The translations under genes and the position numbers were made by a program. The notes under the pieces were generated by a model, which was given only the letters and a program-made list of their open reading frames with translations, ran no database searches and was not told the origin of the DNA. Below are positions 1 through 11,614 of a stretch of DNA of 64,000 bases, in pieces. Position 1 is the first letter of the stretch, and each line of letters opens with the position of its first letter. This DNA comes from Azolla pinnata. Its lineage: Eukaryota > Streptophyta > Polypodiopsida > Salviniales > Salviniaceae. The stretch covers positions 1 through 64,000 of the forward strand of contig JBBBWG010014001.1 in the NCBI GenBank assembly GCA_037176905.1, in the 5' to 3' direction.

Positions 1-1180
1 CGGTGTCAATTGCCCTGATCAAGGTAAAATTTCATTGATACCAAGTAATCTGAGCTGTTACATCACAGCTTCCTTATCAAATTTTCCTTATCAAACCATA
101 ACCTTCCCTTGCATCTATGAAATGCAATGTCTGTCTATTCGTAGAAATCTTTTACTGGAATCACATCATGGGTCCGTGCCAAACTCCCCATTTCAAATGG
201 CAAAACCCAAAATTTGAGAATACGCCCATGTGGGAATGGTGTTTTCTGCCTAAGGAGCTCTAATTTGAGTTGAGGCTCAACGAGAAGTGATTGTGATGAA
301 CACTTCATTCACAAAGACATGGAATCACTTTGTTTTAGATCGGTAGGTACAAGGTTTAAGAAGCATTTTGTCGTGAACTTTTCTCAAAGGAAGGCTTAGA
401 ATCGCTTTGTCTGCATCACATTGCTATCGTGGTGGATCAATGGGCTTTCTGGAGCGTAGGTTTGCAATCCATCTGTCTTCGATGCGACAAGGAGTTATGA
501 AGATGACTTTCTCAGAAGGACTTGGTCAGCACAGAGGCCACTTGCATGTGACTCGATGAATCACATCGCCATCACTTGGTCATTTGGTAACAATCGCATA
601 CAGAGCGTTGCTCATCAGACCTCCTACAAGTCCCTTTGCATGCTCAAGATTAAAGATCTTCTTCTGAAGCGTAAAGGATCGGCCTCAACAGGCCCGATTT
701 GATCGACCATCTTTCCGAATGCAAATTCAGATGCTATGAGTCTTTTGAATTCCAGTGGGGTCCGAATAAGTATGCATACGACAAACGTGACCGATTGATG
801 CACTGCTGATGGGCTCCTCGATCGATATCTCATGCTGAAAACTATGCCAAACCAAGTCTAAGTGGGGGAACATGCGCTCGAAACATTCGTTCATCCGTCG
901 TATGGACCAAGAAAGATTGGTATCGATATCCAGATCCCTTTAAGACCTCAAATCTCTATCCGGGTGGGGTCCAGTGGAGGCTCCATACACGCTTTCATTT
1001 TGCAATTTAGATGCTCCATGGATTGGCATTTGACATGACTTGTACAACTCTCAAAAGAAGTCACAAAGGACTTTACTTTACTAGCATTGGACTTCACAGG
1101 AAACTTCAAGAGAGTTGGCAGGAAGAAAGAATCTCGGAAATTTTTGGATCCAGCTCCTGTTTTTGGGTCTTTTGAGAGAT
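1..1180. other. No gene recognised (left edge)
   Basis: I see only short unsupported open frames here. No splice-linked coding exons, RNA gene or clear repeat family could be made out. The stretch lies upstream of the MINDY-like gene and may hold its distal promoter. Confidence 0.4.
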
Positions 1181-2467
1181 GGGTTCAATGCATAGTAGCT
1201 CCATAAAATTAAGAACCCATGTTTCGGATACTCTCTTTTCCATCTTTGGAAGCCTCCCACAGCTCATACATCTCCCTCTGTTTCTCTCTCTCCCCGTTCC
1301 CTAAGGTATGTTCTCCCATCCCAGTGGAAATCCCTTTGTGAACCAATTATGGGTCTGGTTTCTCTGGTTGATTGTGACTATGGTTGTTCTGATTGATTGT
1401 GATTAAGGCTGTTCTGATTGTATTGGGTATGGTTGTTCTGATTGATTGTGTGATTAAGGCTGTTCTGATTGCGTTGGGGATGGTTGTTTTGACTGATTAT
1501 GATTAGGATTGCTTCAGTTCAAACGGGTATGGTTATTCTGAGTGATTGTGTCCATGGTTGTTCTCATTGAATTGGGTATGACTATCGAATAAATTTTCCT
1601 TGCTGTTGTATGGATTGAGCTGAGAACGTGGCCTTCTTCGGTTGAGGACTGATCGCTTATGATTAGAGTAAAGCACATTGCAAGGGGATTAAGATTAGGA
1701 CCAGAATAATTTTTTTTTACCATCCGTAGTCTTAATTTGGTGCAATATGTTTGTGTATTCTTTTGTGCTACTAGAGTTCATCTGCTGTATGCCGGGAAGC
1801 ATAACTTGATAGGGACATTAACAATCGAACTCTTGATGGTTGGGAATAGTGTGGTAGGTGAAAGCAGCACGTTGACCACCAAGGCGTTAGGAATTGACTT
1901 TCCGTTCTCTATGTAATGCTTTCATTGCATCAATTCTTGAACATGTAAGAATGATTTCTAACCTGCATAAATTCTAATCTGATAGCATACATCGGTAGCC
2001 ATTCAGAATAGCATACAATCTTCCTTTCCATCAGTGGCTTATGACCTTGGTTGCATAGATTCTTAAGCATGTAATAGTTATTCCGACAAATTCCGACTTG
2101 CTTAAATTTGAAGTTCATTGCCGACACTCCATTCGGTTAGCACCAAGACCAAACTTTTAAAACTTTGCAGCTCTTGTATTGGGTTGGTTTGGTCTATGAG
2201 ATTCTGCCATGCGATAAAATTAATGTAGTGAAATATGGGATCCATAAAAAGGGAATTATTTTTCTTAAATTTCCATTTACAAAATCCATGTTTTTATCAT
2301 GGTTGCCACTCTATCTTTAGAATTCAGGGTTTGCGGTTTACGTTTGCACAAATGCCCTTTTTGAAATAAGTCATTGTTGTGGAAGATGGGCATGCTCTGG
2401 TTTTTACAGTGTATTTTTTTCACCGTGCATTGTGTGATTGCACATGACAACCAGGTAGCATATATGA
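1181..2467 (+). promoter_or_regulatory. Probable 5' UTR exon and 5' UTR intron of the MINDY-like gene
   Basis: A pyrimidine-rich tract (ctccctctgtttctctct) near 1270-1300 ends in a strong donor, AAG|gtatgttc, at about 1305. A matching acceptor, gacaaccag|GTAGCA, lies at 2454/2455, thirteen bases before the chosen start ATG. A non-coding first exon with an intron of about 1.15 kb is common for plant housekeeping genes. The intron holds a short run of repeats of the type gttctgattgattgtg (about 1385-1560). This is inferred from splice signals only; the transcription start is unknown. Confidence 0.35.
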
Positions 2468-5400
2468 ATGGATTCTATAGAAAGCTCAAATCAGGCAGTC
2501 GATGTTATTTATAAGGCAAAAGCTGCAAAGTTTAATGGCAGAGACGTTGTTATCATCCTACAAGATGATAACTGTGGATCTCCTCTTGTAGCAATTTGTG
2601 AGTCATTTTCTATCCTTACCATTAGAAATTTTTATAAATGGGTTACTTTTGTTTCACAATGCTTTTGGAGTGAAGTATGTCATGTCCTTACCTGTGTAGC
2701 TTGTTGAGTTAATGAAATCGTTTTCCTGAAAGAGATTATTTATGAAAATCGCTTTTTTAAAATGAAGCATATGCACCCTAATTTTTTTCAAACTTTTTAC
2801 ATATATATACTGTGTATTATTTTCTAGAATTACAATCCATTCTGTTCATCATTCACAGTTTTCTGAAAATGATTGTTTGTTTAAGCTTTCCATAAAGATA
2901 TCACTTGTAACATGTCATGCATGCTTTGATGTGGTTTCATTGACTACGGCCTGTCAAAAAGATTGAATGCATAGTAATAGTCTGAGACTAGATACTTTTT
3001 TAATGATATTTGATCTTCTAATATCATTTGAGGTGTTGTGCACTTTCATATTAGAAGATTTGATCCTATGGAAAGCTTATGATTGATTTGGTTTTTCCGG
3101 AAGGCAATGTTCTATTGCTGCGAAATGAAATAAAACTTGATCCAGATACTCCTGAGGTGCCCTTATCCACGCTAAAGCAGCTTGTGGAAGAGAAGCTTCT
3201 TGATTTGGTAAGCTCTCCTTTCTCAAAATGGGAGAAAGAAAAGAGTCACATTTGACGTCGAGAAAAAGCTTTGAATTCTAATCTGAAGCAGATACTAATG
3301 AAGATAGATCCTCAAAATTCGAGTAATGTTCATAGAAGATGTTGAACGAAAAGTAGGGATTTTGTCATGTTCAAAAGTGGATTTGCTTGGACTAAATGTT
3401 CCACTGAATTTAGATTTTTCTACTTCTGCTTGCTTGAGCTAAAACAGGAGGAGCCTGATGGAATTGAGCCTCTTCGTAACCTGGCCACTGGTTTAGATAT
3501 CGACATTCGCTTTAGGGAGTGAGTCCTTCCTACGTACTCCCCTGTAGAGGATGTTAGACTTTGGTACTAATCTATGTAAATGATACCTATCTTTCATTCT
3601 TTTAAATTCTTCATTTGCACTCCCCATATAGGATTTTAGAGTTTGATACTAATGTGAGTAACTATATGCACTTCCTGTAAAGAATGCCAGAATTCGTCTC
3701 TAATCTATGTATATAATTATGCTTTTTCATTCTTTTCTGAACCGAACTTGTGCAGTATACATGATTTTGTGCCTGCTAATGAATGTATTGTCTTCGGTAT
3801 GCTAAAGATCAGTCTCGTCCATGGATGGCTGTATGATCCCAAGGTAGTTATGGAATCATTTCCTTAACATTTTATTTATGTGTTGTTTGTTTCTCAATTC
3901 CTTAAATATTTTTACCATTCTATGCATTCCTTTAATATGCAGCATGAAAGAACAAGCACCATCATTGGTGACAAGTCACTCAAAACTCTAAAAAAGAGAC
4001 TCATGGAGGGGTTACCATCTTATCCTTCGGATCAACTTAAGCATAGAGGGGATGAAGAGGAACAACTAGAGCCCGAACAAGATAAGCATCTAACGATGGA
4101 TGAGTATCATTCTGCAGAAGCTGATGTTGCTATCGATCTTTCGAGCCAGTTCGAGGATGATTTGGATCCTGAAGGTATATTCCAGAAACTTGCGTTACAT
4201 ATAGTCTCTTCACCCAAGCCAAATCATATCCACAAATTGTGAAATATAATCTCCCACATTCTGTGAGTGATTCAGGTGTTATCATATCTAGTTTTCTTGA
4301 GGAACGTGGAAGCGAGGTGACACCTTATGGGTACCTAATTTCAACTAAAAAACTTTTGTTACATGCATGGAGATTTCGTTTATAATTGATGTCAAAGTTC
4401 ATTGCATGAATCTGAGTTCAGCTATTAACTACTATATTCACAAATGTGGTATGTCTCATTGTGTACGGGTATTTGGGATGTGATTGTAATAGAGTGTTAT
4501 GCTTCCTTAGGCTGATTTGCCTTAAAGAAAGGCTACAGGAGGAACAGTTGTGCATTTTTTTCCGAAAGAACCACTTCAGCACAATGTTCAAGGTATGTGA
4601 GAGTTTTTCATTCATGGACTGTATATACAATCCTTGCAACTGACTTCTACTTTGTTGTATCAGTACGATGGACAGCTTTACATACTGGTTACAGATCTAG
4701 CCTGTTTGAACAAACGTGAACTTGTTTGGAAGGAAGTAAGTGAGATAATGCGGATAATTATCAGACATCGCAAATTCAAATCTAAGTTGTTTTGATTCGC
4801 TTAAGCATTCAAAAGAGGAGATGTGGTGAAATTAAAGAATGAACATCTCGTAAACATTCCGTGGCTGGAGAAGCATTACCACGCTGTTATGTTACATATT
4901 TAGATGCTATCAAACCAGCACAAGTGCAGCAAAAAACCACTCTTCCATGTGAAGTAGCGACAGATATCTGTCCGCGGAACAATAGTCTTGTAATGTTTTT
5001 ACATGAGTGCTTTCATGCTTCGAATATATGCTCATAAAGTAGTTGCATCGATGAATTGATATTGTTTTAATGCTGATTGGAGACCAGTGCATTGATGCAC
5101 CTTGCGCTGATTGTTCTACTGTCAGCGACAAATGGCCATTGCAGATCCACTAGCATTTACCGTTGATCTGAACATGGACATTTTTTACTGTTATATATAT
5201 GTGACATGAACTGCTGAAATGTGGCAAAATAGGCTGCTGTTTGTGCGTTCTTTTTGCTTTTACGTTGGATATCTGGCCTTCACAATTTCTCTTTTGAATT
5301 CTTTTCTTGCCCTATTTCATCGTGTAGGTAAATGGAATCAGAACATCGTTACCTGTCCAAGAAGGCAAAAACAGCGGGGATCAATTGAATGATCAAAGGA

Positions 5401-5794
5401 TACAGTTGGTTCAGGTAATAAGAAACCTCATTTCCTTTCTGTCCTGGCAATGTGGAGCTAGGATATTTTCGAGAACACAGTTTTTCACCGTATTTTTTTC
5501 ATGATTTGTGTCTAGAAATTTGATGTAAGGAAATGTTCATGCTTGTAGATGAAAATCGTCGATGAAATTTGTCGTGCTTGCATAGGAATCCTTATAATAT
5601 TCCATTGCAAGCTGGAACCGATACTTAAAACGGAAGTGATTTAAATCTCAATTAGTGCTACTTTTCACATTTTTTTTCAGTTCCGAACAAAGAGGAATGG
5701 AATGGATCCTGACTTTTTTTTTCTACTGGTAAATAGGATATTGGGAGCACCTACACCTCCATGCCTATACCTAAATCCAAATGTAAATGTGTGA
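2468..5794 (+). CDS. MINDY-family (DUF544) ubiquitin hydrolase-like protein, catalytic Cys position is Ser
   Basis: Ten exons join in one frame: 2468-2597, 3104-3207, 3448-3518, 3756-3843, 3943-4174, 4276-4330, 4511-4592, 4664-4735, 5328-5414 and probably 5681-5794 (about 344 aa). Family marks in order are the active-site block (LQDDNCGSPLVAICNVLLLR, residues 31-50), ATGLDIDIRFR, LVHGWLYDP, FFRKNHFSTMFK with the catalytic His, and YILVTD. MINDY enzymes are cysteine peptidases that trim Lys48-linked ubiquitin chains. The family block is QNENGPCPL; here it is Q-D-D-N-C-G-S-P-L, so the Gln and His are kept but the nucleophile position (residue 38) is Ser, with a Cys two residues earlier. It may be a pseudoenzyme or a shifted active site. 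The last exon is the least certain. The gene converges on the O-fucosyltransferase gene. Confidence 0.82.
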
Positions 5795-6421
5795 TTCTGT
5801 AGTGCATATATGTATCAACCATTCCTATATCTCATGATTCTTTAATACCGTTGTTTCCATCATCCTATTTGTAACTACCTATAGCCGGGTATACTTCACT
5901 AAGGGTCTCTGTGATCTGAGAAGTGCAGAGTTGCTCGTTAGCCAAAATTGTTTGCAAATTCATAACACATGCAACATCATGATATAATTCTGTAGTAATA
6001 CACTTGTGAAATATTGTATCCGTTTCTTTCCCTGATCAATGAATTTCTTCTAACATTATATTGGTGTTCCCATACCTTGTAAGACTTCCCATGGCTCATC
6101 TGTGGTGATGCTACATCCAAAACTCTGTGTTGATTTGCTGGTTGGATCTTGTTTTCTCTCATACCATATGTTTGCAAGTCATGTTTTCATTCAACTTACA
6201 AATGTATTTTTATAACTGAAGGAGACCCTTTCAGAATTTGATTATGCTCAGAAAAAGGGCACGTACACTGGTGCACAATGTAGAATTTCAACCTCAATTA
6301 TAATGAGCACGACCGATACAGGCTTGATTTTTCAACATTTTAAAACATGGGTCATTTTATGTACAGAAAAACTTGCATTTTAATTCATCATATAATGGTG
6401 TATCGAAATGAAAAGCAAAGA

Positions 6422-9052
6422 TCAATCGGAGCTTGCTATAAAATCGGGTTCTTCACCCTCACATAGGTATTGGTCACATGTACTAGAAGTGCTCCATTCA
6501 TCTCGCATTCGCATTATATCAACAGAGAAGGTTGAGCCTGGTGTACCGATAAAAGCGCTCGACTTGGCACAGATGGTCTTGTCAAGCATAGCAATTACCT
6601 ATACAGGAACAGCATATATCAGCATGGTGTAAGTTTCAGAGTGTCTTTGAACCGCATAGTTATATCAGAAAAGATCTATTAAAACAGATTCAAACGAGAA
6701 AAACGGAATGTAGTGACAGATTGGGAACAAAACAAAACAATATGGATATTATATACCTCTTTATCATTCAGCAAGCCATGCCTTTGAAGCGGAGAGTCCC
6801 ACTTCTCTCCTTTTTCATGGTCAGGCCTTTGGACCAGTGATATCCTCATGCCATTCTGGTAAAGCAAGCTTTGCAAGAGGCTTGTTTCGCTCTCTTGAGC
6901 ATCAGTGGAGAGGTAGATGACCGGAGCCGACGTCGAACTTACTGTTCTCAGAATGCATTGTGCAGCCTGAGGAATAGGATAGAAAAAGCATTTGTATCCC
7001 TTCTTGCTGTTCTCGTTGCTGCTCCAGCAATCAGAATGCAAAGCATCAATATGTAGATTCAGGTGTCTCTACCAATAGCAACTTAAATGTAACAAACATG
7101 GATAGGAAATCGCTCACCAGAAGGATAGAAACCCATATCTTCTGAAATGAAGAGCCACAAAGTTTCTCCCGAGGAACGTTTGAATGAATCTCTCAGCCGT
7201 AGCGACAATGTAGTTGTGAGGTTGCAAAAGGCTTTTGCATTTATGTGAAAGTGGCCCTCCAGCTTGGCCAACCCACTCAGCTTCGACATCAGCATAAAAG
7301 AGATCCCCGATACCGATCACATCATCACCACAGCTAAACTTATCAATGATTTCAGAAGCATGAGGATGAGACGGAAACTTTGGGTCATTTGGCCAAGCAT
7401 CTTCTTTCTTATCCCAAGTGACACTAAGCTTTTTTAGCTTCTCTTCATGGTCAGCATCCAAGTAGCATCCTCGCATATAGCACAAGAACTTGTTCACATG
7501 GAGTTTCCCATGGTGGGCACTTAGATATTCATCGAAGGAGATCACTTGGTCACCACCAAGGCATTTCTGCATATGCGATATGTTGAGGACTCGATCATAA
7601 TTGTAGTCGAATTCGGGGCTGGGAAGGATCAGAGCTCGATCGAGAAGGGCCGCCACAAACATATGCTTCTCAATGCATATAAGATGGTTTGAGAACTGAC
7701 CCGATGTGCATATGGCAAAGAGGTATTTTCCACGTTTCGGCTTCCAAGGAAGCCCTTCTTTCACTCTATATTTGATGCTATCCACAGTCTGGCAAGTAGA
7801 GAGACCTTCACCATATGATCCGAAGGTTGCATTCGTCCGATATGGGGACAATAAGACCTGTTATTTGAATACTTCATTCCCTTAGTTTCTCAGAATTAGG
7901 GTATACCTGGAGCTGAGTTTCTAACGGTTGGGGTGGTTTGAAGATTTAGTTCTCTTGGTATCTAGTTATTAGGGTGCATTTGAACCTTAATTTCATTAGT
8001 TCCCAACGGTTAATGTAGTTTGGAAACTTGGACATTCTGGCTTCTAATTGTTTGGGCATATTGATTCTCTCAGTTTTCAAAAGCTAGGACAGATTTCAGG
8101 CCTGGTCAGCAATAAGACCTGCTATTTGAAAACTTGATTCCCTTAGTTTCTCAGAATTAGGATATACCTCGAACTGAGTTTCTAATGATTGGGGTGGCTT
8201 GAAGCTTTAGTTCTCTTGGTATCCAACTATCAGGGTACATTTGAACCTTGATTGACTTAGTTCCCAAGGATTAGTGTAGTTTAGAAACTTGGACATTCTG
8301 GCTTCTAATGGTTTGGGGCATACTGATTCTCTCAGTTTTCAGCAACTAGAGCAGATTTGAGGCCTGGTCCAAGCATTTCACAACAGTTAAGAAGATATGC
8401 ATTTCACAACAATTAAGAAGATCTGCATTTCATAACAATTAAGAAGATCTGCTAACCATAAAGGAACGAACCCAAGATTTGCAGTTTCTGTATTCATAAC
8501 ATGATTTGGCCCCTTTGATTCTATGCAGGGTTGGGGTTTTTCAAAGCAAATCATGAGGAAAACGGCTAGGATATTCAGATTCAAGGATGGGAGTTTGGTC
8601 TTCTTAGATCATTAGAAGGATGCAGGAAGAGAGGAGGAGGAGGAGGAGGAGTAGAGATCACTCTTACTTACCTCTTGAATTTCTTTGTTGAGTCTGATCT
8701 GAGAATCGATCTGGGACTTGAGGAAAGCTTCGCCATAGCCAGCACCGCTACTGTTTTTCGCCAGAAGATCGGAGATATGAAGCAGCTCTCGGCCTTGCTG
8801 TTCGAGGAGAGCTAGCGACCTCTGCTCTGAAATCAAGACCTCGTTAAGCTTCGATTTAGCAGCCAATTCCGAGGAAGAGAATGGCGAGAACGATGGCCAA
8901 GACGGAGAGAGGAAGGCAATGTACAGGACGAAAGAGCCAGCGAGCATGGCCGGGAAGAAGAGGATATGGCGCTTCTCCATCAGGGAGAAGTTGAACGGGA
9001 AGAATTGTGAGAACTTGGGCTTGTTGTGGAGAGGAAGGGTCTCCACCTCCAT
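6422..9052 (-). CDS. Plant O-fucosyltransferase family protein (type II Golgi membrane protein)
   Basis: Four exons on the minus strand, 8672-9052, 7118-7857, 6757-7018 and 6422-6598, join to 519 aa with phase-consistent splice sites. The N-terminus has a short cytosolic tail and a signal-anchor segment (MLAGSFVLYIAFL, about residues 36-48), then a Leu/Glu-rich coiled stem. The catalytic part shows GQFSNHLICIEKHMFVAALL, the GDP-fucose-binding motif ALHFRRYGF, FFYPIPQAAQC, VIYLSTDAQESET and the family tail FIGTPGSTFSVDIMRMR followed by CDQYLCEGEEPDF. Such proteins transfer fucose from GDP-fucose to protein or glycan acceptors in the Golgi. The acceptor cannot be told from sequence. Exon 3 starts after the acceptor gctggagcag, restoring the conserved FC-N junction. 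Intron 1 contains a 261-bp tandem duplication. All core motifs are intact, so I expect an active gene. Confidence 0.9.
7851..8370. repeat. 261-bp tandem duplication in intron 1 of the O-fucosyltransferase gene
   Basis: Two diverged copies of one unit lie head to tail, about 7851-8108 and 8112-8370. They share aataagacctg at the left end and aggcctggtc at the right end. On the minus strand the unit includes the polypyrimidine and AG of the intron 1 acceptor, so the second copy carries an extra acceptor 261 bases upstream of the one used in my model. Confidence 0.85.
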
Positions 9053-9059
9053 CTAGGGT

Positions 9060-9300
9060 TTCCTTTGAGCCCTGCAGAGATTAGGGTTTTCCTTGGGTAC
9101 TGCAGACGTTAGGGTTTCCTTGAGCCCTGAAAGAGATTAGGATCTCGTTGAGTCCTGCGGAGATTAGGGTTTCCCTTGAGTACTGCAGACGTTAGGGTTT
9201 CCTTGAGCCCTGAAAGAGATTAGGATCTCGTTGAGTCCTGCAGAGATTGAGGGTTTACTTGAATCCAGCCGAGATTTAGGGTTTACTTGAATCCGAGGAT
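9060..9300. repeat. Degenerate telomere-like minisatellite upstream of the O-fucosyltransferase gene
   Basis: About seven imperfect units of 30-35 bases combine a (T)TAGGGTTT core with cttgagccctgcagagat. They lie just 5' of the minus-strand start codon. They may overlap its 5' UTR, because plant ribosomal and housekeeping promoters often carry AAACCCTA (telo-box) motifs. Confidence 0.6.
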
Positions 9301-9960
9301 TTACAAGAATTGGAAAGTTTAGGGTTCTTTGAATCCTGCAGAGATCGGAGTTCCTCGAATCCTGCGAAGATCGGGGCTTTCTTGAATCCTGCGGAGATTA
9401 CGGTTTCCTTGAATAATCCTTCAAGGATTGTTGGGCTCTGCAGAGCGTCTGGTTTCTCGATCGATCACGAGAAGCCTCTTCGCGAATGCGGATTGGGGGA
9501 AATGTGGGTTTAGATCAGACATTAGGGTTTCCAAATTCCATCTCCTCCTGCTCCCGAAAGCTGGAGAGGTGTCAGCAGAAATCTAGGGTTTTTTCTGCAA
9601 CCCATGAGGATATATGCATCAGCTGGGAAGGAGCTGAAGCACTGCAGGGAAAGCAAGCAAAAAAGGGTTAGGGTTTCCACAGGGGGAGCAGGAAATGGAA
9701 GGATTCGAGCACCGAGAGCAGGGTCTGGGATCGATCCGAGCGGAGCAGAGCAGAAATCTTGCTGAAATCTGTGCAGAAATCTGTGCAGAAATCAGAGAGA
9801 AAACCCTAAGCAACAGGGTTGTTGAAGCAGAGCTATCTGTTGAAAGCTGAGCTGCTGCTGCTGCTGCTGCTACTGTTCACAGGTTTCTGGGCCTCTGGTT
9901 CCTGCTATTTGCAGAAATGGCCTCCTGCCCAAAAGAGAAGCCAAATCCAGCGTTGGAAAG
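9301..9960. other. Intergenic, low-complexity; no gene supported
   Basis: The stretch continues the ctgcagagat-type repeats in decayed form to about 9420. It then becomes ordinary sequence with a (ctg)6-like run near 9850 and repeats of aaatctgtgcag near 9765-9790. Short open frames here have no recognisable product. Confidence 0.4.
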
Positions 9961-9999
9961 CAGCTTGATTCGATTCAGAGCTAGTTGCAGAGCAGTTGG

Positions 10000-10900
10000 G
10001 AAAGCTAAAAGCTCAGCCAAGAACACCATGGAAAGCAGCTTGATTTGATTCAGAGCTTGTTGCAGAGGAGTTTGGAAAGCTTAAACTCAGCCTAGAACAC
10101 CATGGAAAGCAGCTTGATTTGATTCAGAGCTTGTTGCAGAGCAGTTTGGAAAGCTAAAAACTCAGCCAACAANNNNNNNNNNNNNNNNNNNNNNNNNNNN
10201 NNNNNNNNNNNNNNNNNNNNNNNNNNNNNNNNNNNNNNNNNNNNNNNNNNNNNNNNNNNNNNNNNNNNNNNNAACACCATGGAAAGCAGCTTGATTTGAT
10301 TCAGAGCTTGTTGCAGAGGAGTTTGAGAAGCTAAAACTCAGCCAACAAACACCATGGAAAGCAGCTTGATTTGATTCAGAGCTAGTTGCAGAGCAAGCTA
10401 AAAACTCAGCCAACAAACACCATGGAAAGCAGCTTGATTTGATTCAGAGCTTGTTGCAGAGGAGTTTGAGAAGCTAAAACTCAGCCAACAAACACCATGG
10501 AAAGCAGCTTGATTTGATTCAGAGCTAGTTGCAGAGCAAGCTAAAAACTCAGCCAACAAACACCATGGAAAGCAGCTTGATTTGATTCAGAGCTTGTTGC
10601 AGAGGAGTTTGAGAAGCTAAAACTCAGCCAACAAACACCATGGAAAGCAGCTTGATTTGATTCAGAGCTAGTTGCAGAGGAGTTTGGAAAGCTAAAAACT
10701 CAGCCAACAAACTCCATGGAAAGCAGCTTGATTTGATTCAGAGCTAGTTGCAGAGGAGTTTGGAAAGCTAAGAACTCAGCCAACAAACACCATGGAAAGC
10801 AGCTTGATTTGATTCAGAGCTTGTTGCAGAGCAGTTTGGAAAGCTAAAAACTCAGCCAACAAACTCCATGGAAAGCAGCTTGATTTGATTCAGAGCAAGA
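10000..10900. repeat. ~75-bp minisatellite (at least 11 units) with a repeated ATG-containing core
   Basis: Units of 68-75 bases start at about 10024, 10098, 10275, 10350, 10418, 10493, 10561, 10636, 10711, 10787 and 10865. A stray relative lies near 11130. Each unit holds caccatggaaagcagcttg, then gattcagagc, gttgcagag and ctcagccaaca. Two unit lengths alternate because a gagtttg block is present or absent. The array lies 5' of the PPR gene on the same strand. Confidence 0.9.
10173..10272. other. Assembly gap (100 N) inside the minisatellite
   Basis: Exactly 100 N separate identical repeat units. This is a fixed-size scaffold gap, so the true copy number of the array is unknown. Confidence 0.98.
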
Positions 10901-11614
10901 TGCAAACAAAAGACATCAGATTGCTAATCAACACCACCAACACAGTGGAAGGAGATGGACTTGTGTCTTCAGATTTGCCTCCACACAGCAGATGAGATGG
11001 AGGCCATGGCCTGCTTGTGTTGGAACTCAAAGGTAAGCTCGCCATGTTCTTGGAGCCCTAATATCAGTCTTGATTGATTCACAGCTAGTTGCAGAACAGC
11101 TTGGAAAAGCTAAAACACAGCCAAGAACACCATGGAAAGCAGCTTGCTTCAGAGCAAGATCATCAGACTGCTAATCAGCAACACCAACACAGTGGATGGA
11201 GATGGACTTGTGTTGAAGCTCGAGGTAAGCTCACCGTGTTCTTGGAGCTCTAATATCAGGCTTGCAAGGTTTGTGAACCTTCTTCCTCAGTTCTCTGAGA
11301 CCTCCAAAGCAAAAGGGCTGTTTCTTCAAAGGATTTGCAGAGATTTGGCAGAACCCAAGACAGCAGCATGTTCACGAAAGCAAGCCAACAGAGCAAGCTC
11401 TCACCATGTTCTTGGAGCCCTAATATCAGTCTTGCAAGGTTTGTGAACCTTCTTCCTCAGTTCTCTGAGGCCTTCAAAGCAAAAGGGCTGTTTCTTCAAA
11501 AAGGATTTTGCAGAGATTTTGGCAGAGACCCAAGATAGGAGCTGTTTCTTCAAGGATTTTGCTGAGATTTGGCAGAACCCCAAGATAATAGAAGGTCCAT
11601 GAAGCAAGCCAGAG
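10901..11614 (+). other. Region just upstream of the PPR gene, with short duplications
   Basis: Two copies of a ~90-base block (ttcctcagttctctgag then aaagcaaaagggctgtttc) lie at about 11280-11350 and 11450-11520. Copies of gagatttggcagaaccc lie at about 11340, 11515 and 11565. A 104-codon open frame at 11132-11446 starts with the minisatellite core ATG and looks repeat-derived. The in-frame codon stretch before the PPR start contains a stop, so this is either 5' UTR or holds an unseen upstream exon. Confidence 0.4.
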
